In this document: piece by piece, positions 56,619 to 64,000 of the stretch
Layout of the letters: every line of letters begins with the position of its first letter
How positions within the stretch are numbered: position 1 is the stretch's first letter
The notes under the pieces: model-generated
What the model was told of the DNA's origin: nothing
The model's input: the letters and a program-made list of their open reading frames with translations, nothing else
Databases searched by the model: none
Origin: Anastatus disparis
Lineage: Eukaryota > Arthropoda > Insecta > Hymenoptera > Eupelmidae
Reading direction: 5' to 3'
Length of the DNA stretch: 64,000 bases
NCBI GenBank assembly: GCA_017163975.1
Contig: JAFFSR010000243.1
Location: 2,046,001-2,110,000, forward strand
Program-made: the position numbers and the translations under genes

Positions 56619-58475
56619 GGGACGTTTCAGGTCAACTCACCGAACAAAAAAATAAAATTCGTTGTAAATCTGTGAAAATGTTCCATTTCATACCCAAAAT
56701 ATACAAAAAAATTTTCAGAGGTATAGATCCAATGGATTAAGAGTAATGAGTAATGAAATATTGTGATTTTTCAAAATTTTTGGTGAATTCATCAAATTAA
56801 TAATTTTTTTACTCAAAAACTAAGGGTCCTAGAGATGTACTTATGAAGACATTTCTTGTTGCAAATTAAGCGTAGAATCAGCACAAATTTTTTTAAATCT
56901 CAAGATTGCTATCTTCTGATTGGTCCACTTTGTTATTTCATATAATTTGCAATTACTTGAGTTCGAACAGGTTGATTTCACTCCTGTTGGAGTATGTTAT
57001 GTCTTCTGATAACATATTGAAGTAAGCTTTTGCTCCACTTGGCTCGAGCCCTAGGAGAGGAGCTATAGAACTTTGAATATTGAAAATTTTTAATTTTGAA
57101 TTTAACACATACATCAACATTTTCTTCTTCGATGTTCATAGATAATACAATATACGAATGCATGATTGTCTAAATATTTTAACATTTATCTATTTCTTTA
57201 TGATGCAAGTGCTTTATTAAAATATTAATTATGCATTACGTACACATCATCAAGATACACTCATAAACAAGAAAATTTTATTCGTTTAACTAATTTGTCA
57301 TTATAACTATTTTGCATACGTATTAAAAATTATTTAAATATACATATTTAGGAATTAAAATTAATACTATATATCTGGAAATAAAAAGGATAAAGTTAAA
57401 TAAATTCTATACGGATAAAATTTATTCAATATAAAATTTATTACAAAATGAAAGAATCTGTTATTTGTGTATTCTGTAACTTTTAACAAGTACTTCTTAA
57501 TTTATCTCCACTCTAATGACATTATAATTTTAAAATACCATTTCAATTTAAAAAAAAATTTTGAGTAATTTATTTTCAGAAAAATGAGATAAATTAAGAA
57601 GTACTTGTTAAAAGTTACAGAATACACAAATAACAGATTCTTTCATTTTGTAATAAATTTTTATATTGAATAAATTTTATCCGTATAGAATTTATTTAAC
57701 TTTATCCTTTTTATTTCCAGATATATAGTATTAATTTTAATTCCTAAATATGTATATTTAAATAATTTTTAATACGTATGCAAAATAGTTATAATGACAA
57801 ATTAGTTAAACGAATAAAATTTTCTTGTTTATGAGTGTATCTTGATGATGTGTACGTAATGCATAATTAATATTTTAATAAAACACTTGCATCATAAAGA
57901 AATAGATAAATGTCAAAATATTTAGACAATCATGCATTCGTATATTGTATTATCTATGAACATCGAAGAAGAAAATGTTGATGTATGTGTTAAATTCAAA
58001 ATTAAAAATTTTTCAATATTCAAAGTTCTATAGCTCCTCTCCTAGGGCTCGAGCCAAGTGGAGCAAAAGCTTACTTCAATATGTTATCAGAAGACATAAC
58101 ATACTCCAACAGGAGTGAAATCAACCTGTTCGAACTCAAGTAATTGCAAATTATATGAAATAACAAAGTGGACCAATCAGAAGATAGCAATCTTGAGATT
58201 TAAAAAAATTTGTGCTGATTCTACGCTTAATTTGCAACAAGAAATGTCTTCATAAGTACATCTCTAGGACCCTTAGTTTTTGAGTAAAAAAATTATTAAT
58301 TTGATGAATTCACCAAAAATTTTGAAAAATCACAATATTTCATTACTCATTACTCTTAATCCATTGGATCTATACCTCTGAAAATTTTTTTGTATATTTT
58401 AGGTATGAAATGGAACATTTTCACAGATTTACAACGAATTTTATTTTTTTGTTCGGTGAGTTGACCTGAAACGTC

Positions 58476-58477
<2 letters not shown>
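56619..58477. mobile_element. 1.86-kb near-perfect palindromic element
   Basis: Ends GGGACGTTTCAGGTCAACTC and its reverse complement, both flanked by (TA)n. Arms of about 900 bp are almost identical around a centre near 57548; the spacer is about 75 bp. A 61-residue frame occurs in each arm, but nothing suggests a gene. (TA)n on both sides fits insertion at TA. Confidence 0.93.
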
Positions 58478-58518
<41 letters not shown>

Positions 58519-59144
58519 AATATGGGGCATTCTTTGTGAATCGGTACCCCCCCCCTTCTCCAAAATTGTAGTAGACTAAAATAATTGTACGACGGCTTAA
58601 AATCTTCCTTTTATCATCTAATTTTAGATGCTGAGTGGCGTTTTTTAAAATACAATATGGTAGATCCAATATGGTGGCCAAAACTTGGGAAGCTCGTAAA
58701 AATTTTTCGAAATTTCATGATAACTCGCTCAATTCTGATTTTTTCGTTTTTTTCTCACTAAAAATGAATAGAGCACAAAATTTTACATTGAAATATGGTA
58801 TTATAGTCAAGGTCAAACCACATTTTGAAGGTTATTTTTTGCACTCCTTATTTTGAATCACTTGGTCATTATTTCGGTTGTAAACGGATCTTGAATCAGT
58901 AAGCTCTCACATTCTCGAGATCGCCGCTTACGATCCTCAAGTCCATATGATTCCAGCATGTTTCGGTTAAGGTCAAACGAAGGTCAATCACTTTAATTTG
59001 AATAATAGAATTTATTTTACTTCTGATACTGAATGCACAGGAAATTCCACGTCTAGATAAGTTTGAATCTCATAATTTGCGAACTTATATTCTAATGTTG
59101 ATAGTGTAACCTTAATAAAATAAATATATTAAGAAAGTAGCCTG

Positions 59145-59412
59145 CAGAGGGGCGATTCAACCTATGCTACATATGTATGTATCACGGTAATATGTATGTA
59201 CGTTCGAACGTAAGTTGGTAGCACTGCTAAGACAAGTCGTCGCGCGCATTGAATCGTCTGTCGAACCGTCAACACCTTAAGTCTCCGTTTCCATGTAGAT
59301 ACAATTTTTGCGCGCGACGACTTGTCTTAGCAGTGCTACCAACTTACGTTCGAACGTACATACATATCACCGTGATACATACATATGTAGCATAGGTTGA
59401 ATCGCCCCTCAG
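59145..59412. mobile_element. MITE nested in the 2.96-kb element
   Basis: About 130-bp arms start CAGAGGGGCGATTCAACC and end in the inverse closing GAATCGCCCCTC. Inside are TACGTTCGAACGTA-type palindromes. The end sequence is hAT-like, but a target duplication was not fixed. Confidence 0.85.
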
Positions 59413-59799
59413 TAATTGTAGTATATCTGAGACATAACTTAAAAGGTAAGTAATCTATAAAAATAATTGACCGTATGAGTATTTGCGAATTTCACTATAA
59501 AAAATAATATTTTTAAAATAAATATTTTTTTGAAACAAATAAATGTAAAATATTTTAATTAAATATTAAATTAGATTAATCAAATATTTTACAAATTCTA
59601 TAAAACGCAACAATTTCGTCAATCGATTCCTAATTACTGCAAATAAATATTAAATTGATGGAATTAAATATTTTATTTAATTTCATTTATTATTTTATTC
59701 ACAAAGTAAAAATTTAATCAAAGCAAATAAATATTTTGTTCCGACTATTTATTTTTTTATTTGATTTAAATAAGTATTATTTACACAAAATAATTATTT

Positions 59800-60571
59800 A
59801 AAGGTAAGAGTTTAAGAACTATTTCGAAAGATCTTAAACGAAAATTTAATGTGTCTGATAATGCTAAAATTTGCAGCAATTGTAGATTGAAAAAAGCTAA
59901 ATTTTCAAATGATGGAAATAATTCCAATATCCAATTCCATGACTTATCAGATAATAACTTTGTTGATTTAAATGAAATTAACCCATCTAATGGAATTGAT
60001 AAATTACAATTAGATGTTAATCAAATGGATATTCGTTCTGTGAGGGAAATCGAGTTAGAAGACATGTTAGAGAGTTTAAAAGGAAAATTTTCTTCTCTGA
60101 AATGGGGGGATCCTTTACGAATTTGCATTCTTACTATTGCTCCAAAAACATGGGGTGTAATCAAAATTTCAAAAGAGTTTAATTGTGGCAGGCAGTTGAC
60201 AAAAAAGCTATTGATCTTTGAAAGGTGTCTTGTGTGACACTACAGCAAGAGCTGGTAATTCATTATCTGCAGAAACTGTACAGAAAGTCAGAGATTTTTA
60301 TAATAGTGATGCCAATAGCAGAGTCATGTCCGGTAAAAAAGATGTCAGGTCTGTAAAAACGGAAGATGGATCCTGTTTGAAACAAAAACGACTCCTACAA
60401 TTAGATTCAAGAGACCTTCATGTTTTATATAAAAAAAGTGAACCTAAATTTCCTGTAAGTTTCAGTAAATTTGCTCAATTACGTCCAAAAGAATTGGTTC
60501 AAGAGGAAAAATTTTTACTAATAAAAAGATACTCAAATGCTCGTATGGGATCGGAGATAAAGTATAAGTAG
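59800..60571 (+). pseudogene. Truncated conserved transposon-associated protein
   Basis: Reads from about 59803 (KSLRTISKDLKRKF) through a zinc-type ICSNCR segment, acidic linker and a helix-turn region (TIAPKTWGVIKISKEFNCG). After a frame change at about 60211 it has LSAETVQKVRDFYNSD, RVMSGKKDVRS and FPVSFSKFAQLRPKELV, stopping at 60569-60571. I recall this order from repetitive uncharacterised proteins in insects and cnidarians, where it continues into a Cys/His-rich part that is missing here. The biochemical role is unknown. Its location inside a TIR-bounded element supports transposon origin. Confidence 0.7.
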
Positions 60572-61481
60572 TAAAACAATTCATTCTGTATCTTAATATG
60601 CTGAAACAATAAATGAAATAAATATGATTTGTCGAAAAAACGATTTGTTTTTTAGAAACCTTACTTTTCCTGTTCCCGCTTTAGATCACTTATGCTTATT
60701 GTCTATTGTATTATTATATTTGTAGAAGAATATTATGTAATAATAGTGTATTGATTATGAATAAATATTAATTGATACAGAATCCAGATTTATTTCATTG
60801 ATTATCTAATTTCATGAAACACTCCCCGTCGTTAAATATTCTATTCGTATTCGACAATGTCGTAATTTGATTTATTAATTCACTATCTAGAGACTCAAAT
60901 TAGAGAGCAGATAAGGACTTTCATCGATGAAGATATATATGGAGCACCTAATACATATGTCTATAAACTTGAAAAATGACGGATTATGATTAATCTGAGT
61001 AGGAAAAAATTATTCATTCAGAATCAGAAGTGAAAAAAATTATATTATTTAAATTGAGGTGTTTGCGGATCGTAAGCGGCGATCTCGAGAATGTGAGAGC
61101 TTACTGATTCAAGATCCGTTTACAACCGAAATAATGGCCAAGTGATTCAAAATAAGGAGTGCAAAAAATAACCTTCAAAATGTGGTTTGATCTTGACTAT
61201 AATACCTTATTTCAATGTAAAATTTTGTGCTCTATTCATTTTTAGTGAGAAAAAAACGAAAAAATCAGAACTGAGCGAGTTATCATGAAATTTCGAAAAA
61301 AATTTACGAGCTTCCCAAGTTTCGGCCACCATATTGGACCTACCATATTGACTTTTAAAAAACGCCACTCAGCATCTAAAACTAGATGATAAAAAGAAGA
61401 TTTTAAGCCGTCATACAATTATTTTAGTCCACTACAATTTTGGAGAAGGGGGGGGGGGTACCGATTCACAAAGAATGCCCC

Positions 61482-61483
<2 letters not shown>

Positions 61484-61512
<29 letters not shown>

Positions 61513-62094
61513 CATCAACGAAAAAACAATTGCCTATATAAAAACGTGTCGAATCGTTATTTTAAACGTTTCGAATTCTGAAAATTAGAATTTTTTCCAT
61601 CTGTGACGTAGTTGTGACGTTTTTATGGAATTACGAAAAAATTTTAAATGATAGCTATTGTCTCCTATATATATATATATATATATATATATTTTATATA
61701 GGGTTTCTATGTGTGTGAACATGTTTGTACGTGTGTATACGTATTTGCACGTGTTTGTACGTAGGTGCACGTGTTTGTACGTAGGTGTACGTGTTTGTAC
61801 GTAGGTGTACGTGTTTGTACGTAAGCGTACGAGTTTGTATGTGCGTGCACATGCTTTTACGTGTTTTTACGTTTGTTTACGGGTATCTTCGTGTCTGTAT
61901 GTGTTGTATGTGTTTGTACGTGTTGTAACGTGTGTACATGCGTGTACGTGTTTGTGCGTGCTTGTACGTGTGTGTACATGGGTGTACGTGTTTGTACGTG
62001 TATGTAGGTGTTTCTACGTATGTATATGTGTGTTCGTGTGTATACGTGTGTGTACGTGCTTATACGTGTTCGTAGGTGTTTGTGCGTGTGTATA
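61484..62094. repeat. (TA)n runs and a degenerate GTACGTG array
   Basis: TA runs at 61484-61509 and 61668-61691 flank unique sequence. From about 61705, units like GTGTTTGTACGTAGGTGTAC repeat to 62094 with drift. The Cys/Val/Tyr frame across it is an artefact of the repeat. Confidence 0.88.
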
Positions 62095-62588
62095 CACTAC
62101 CCTCCAGTCACATTTGCCCACCCTACATGAAAATTGATAAAACTTTAAGGTTTTGTGGCTCAGTGAAAAATAGTCGTAATTAAAAAATTCCGACGGGGTT
62201 TTAAAAAGGGTTTATAAACCTTTAATTTAAGCCGAGTTAAGCAAAAAAAGATTAAAAAATACATGCCTTATGCGTAAAAAACTAACTAAAAAATATTCAA
62301 TTTTTTTTGCCCCCATTCAAATGCCTGCCATTTTTGCGGAAATTATCGAATCATAGGAGAACAAAATGGAGGTAAAAGCTAAAGGAGTCACCTTCAAAAT
62401 GAGCTATAGAAAGCTCATTTATGATCGATTTTACGGTAGTTACGGTCTTTTTTATGAAAAAAACGATTTTTTTTATAGCTATTATCTCAAAAAATATGCA
62501 TGATATAAAAAAATTATTAATAAAAAAGTTGTTTATTTTCTACTATCGATTTTCATGTAGAGTGGGCAAATGTGTCTGGAGGCTAGTG
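62095..62588. mobile_element. TA-flanked MITE inserted in the GTACGTG array
   Basis: Ends CACTACCCTCCAGTCACATT and an inverse closing CTGGAGGCTAGTG, with TA on both sides (62093-62094 and 62589-62590). TIRs are about 45 bp with few mismatches. The array resumes right after the second TA, so the insertion site is exact. CACTA-like ends with TA duplication fit a Tc1/mariner-type non-autonomous element. Confidence 0.92.
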
Positions 62589-62619
62589 TACGTGTTTGTA
62601 CCGGTTTGTACACTGAGAG

Positions 62620-63340
62620 AAAAATTTAATTGAATCAAAAAATTTTGAATTACGTCAATGGAAACATTTTATTATAATACACCCATAAAATATGTAATTG
62701 TTATAAAAAAAAAAGAAAAAACATTTAATAGAAAGAATTAAATATTTTATGAATATTAATTAAAAAATTGACTTTATAAAATGTTTGTGTAGATTAAATA
62801 AGAACTTTGTATTCAAATAATCAAAGAAGTCGTTCAATCAATTGAATATTTAATTGAATTCTGAAATAATTAATCAAATTAATGAAATATTTCGTTAGTT
62901 GAACAAAATGTTTGATGTTATTTATGAAATAATTAACTACACTGACAAAAAATTTGGTCTAATCAACGAAAATTCATTTAAATTGACTAAATATTTGGTT
63001 GATTTAAATAAATTATTTAGTTTTATCAATAAAATATTTATTCAATATAAATAAATATTTATAAAATTTTAATATCAAGCTTTGTTGATCGAAATAAATA
63101 TTTATTGGAATTAACAAAATATTTAGTCAATTTAAATAAATTATTTAGTTTTATCAACAAAATATTTATTTAAAATAAATAAATATGTATTCGATGTAAA
63201 TACTAAGCTCTATTGATTGAAATACATTATTGATTCAAATAAATAGTTATTTAAATTAACAAAATATTTGATTGATTCAAATAAATGATTTGGTCGCGTT
63301 ATACCAATTAATACTGTATTTAATTATAGTAATTACATTA
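62620..63340. repeat. AT-rich degenerate tandem repeats
   Basis: Blocks such as TTGATTTAAATAAATTATTTAG and ATCAACAAAATATTTATT (quoted in part) recur several times between 62940 and 63300 with a spacing of roughly 120-130 bp. Similar sequence occurs at 59500-59800. Confidence 0.7.
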
Positions 63341-64000
63341 CTATGTAGCTTTAATGAGATGATGACTACCAGCTGTGTAGAACAAATGTATATTATGACA
63401 TTTATGTTATTGTATACATATTTATTACAATTATATTAAAATTTTGACATTAATACGCTTTATACTATTGCAAATATCACAAGTTGACATAGGTATCGCT
63501 CACATTACAATTTTATTAATATCTTTGATTCTTAATTTCCTTATATATCAACATGGGAGACCTCCCTGCACTTGCGAAGTGAAAAATTAATGACGCCACC
63601 AAGCGGTAACATTAACAAACCATCGAACTTATTTGCATTTCTCAATATAAATTAATGATTTATTTAAATGAATAAAATGATTTTATCAAAGCCGTTAAGC
63701 TTGAAAGTCCCGAGTTTAATTCCAACATAAAGAATTTTTTTTTTCATATTGAATTAATCCAAAAATAATAGATTATATTTTTTATTAATTAAAATAATTT
63801 TAGTTCGTGTTTTAATATTGTGTATTATTAGAAAACAGTTATTTTAAAAATAAGTTAATAAAATTATTATGATGAAATGAAAATTTCTTATTAGTAGAAT
63901 TAATCAATATAAAATAACCAGATGATATTATTATGTAATTTTTAAATAATTAACAAATTTTTAAATATTTATTATTTCATAATCTTTATTTTAAAATTTT
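63341..64000. other. AT-rich sequence, no feature seen
   Basis: No gene or repeat structure recognised up to the window end. Confidence 0.5.

Larger units (their letters stand above)
58522..61483. mobile_element. TIR-bounded element of about 2.96 kb
   Basis: Terminal inverted repeats of about 415 bp (58522-58940 and 61068-61483) begin ATGGGGCATTCTTTGTGAA, with (TA)n outside both. The interior holds a nested MITE (59145-59412) and a truncated conserved protein (59800-60571). It may be a decayed larger transposon rather than a simple MITE. Confidence 0.9.

Noticed and set aside
61805..62137. 110-residue Cys/Val/Tyr frame
   Set aside because: Translation of the GTACGTG array.

Overview
The window looks like a repeat-rich, AT-rich insect nuclear genome. 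Poly-T tracts, TA, CT and TG microsatellites, satellite DNA and degraded transposons of several classes fill it. An arthropod host is suggested by a broken Maverick/Polinton with arthropod-type genes, a non-LTR element with PHD and FP-like ORF1 domains, and a Gypsy element. A hymenopteran is my guess only. No gene here is a confidently recognised host gene.

Region 1 (about 0.6-16.5 kb) is an endogenous Maverick/Polinton (adintovirus-like) element with every gene on the + strand. In order it holds small early-type ORFs, a three-exon candidate gene, protein-primed DNA polymerase B, a triple-hairpin intergenic region, packaging ATPase, an Ad-core/pVI-like small protein, a conserved unknown gene, an rve integrase with C-terminal chromodomain, a minor capsid (penton-like) protein, a basic core protein, a major capsid protein (F54H12.2-like), a conserved protein of unknown function, an adenain-like cysteine protease, another conserved unknown, a 39-residue ORF and a 61-residue ORF with a myristoylation signal. 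Most genes are broken by stops and frameshifts. The minor capsid and basic core ORFs are intact. Terminal inverted repeats of the element were not found.

Region 2 (16.6-34.9 kb) has microsatellites, fold-back elements and TTAA-flanked MITEs. It also has a four-exon unrecognised gene on the minus strand (19.2-21.8 kb). Divergent from that is a broken DDE-transposase-like gene (22.9-27.1 kb) whose 3' part resembles a USP-type cysteine protease; a 664-bp fold-back element with a TAA duplication interrupts it. Two minisatellites and a minus-strand Helitron helicase remnant follow.

Region 3 (35-47.1 kb) is a degenerate satellite of roughly 160-bp units, split by a 5'-truncated LINE and by a 2.9-kb palindromic element. 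A longer LINE of the same family (ORF1, and ORF2 with endonuclease and reverse transcriptase) comes next.

Region 4 (47.6-53.5 kb) is a 5'-truncated Gypsy element: integrase, then a downstream coiled-coil/zinc-knuckle ORF pair in the usual env position, a polypurine tract, and a long LTR-like stretch.

Region 5 (53.5-64 kb) is a dense cluster of inverted-repeat elements. One, bounded by terminal repeats of about 415 bp, carries a truncated conserved transposon-associated protein. A GTACGTG-type simple array with a TA-flanked MITE inside it, and AT-rich repeats, complete the window.
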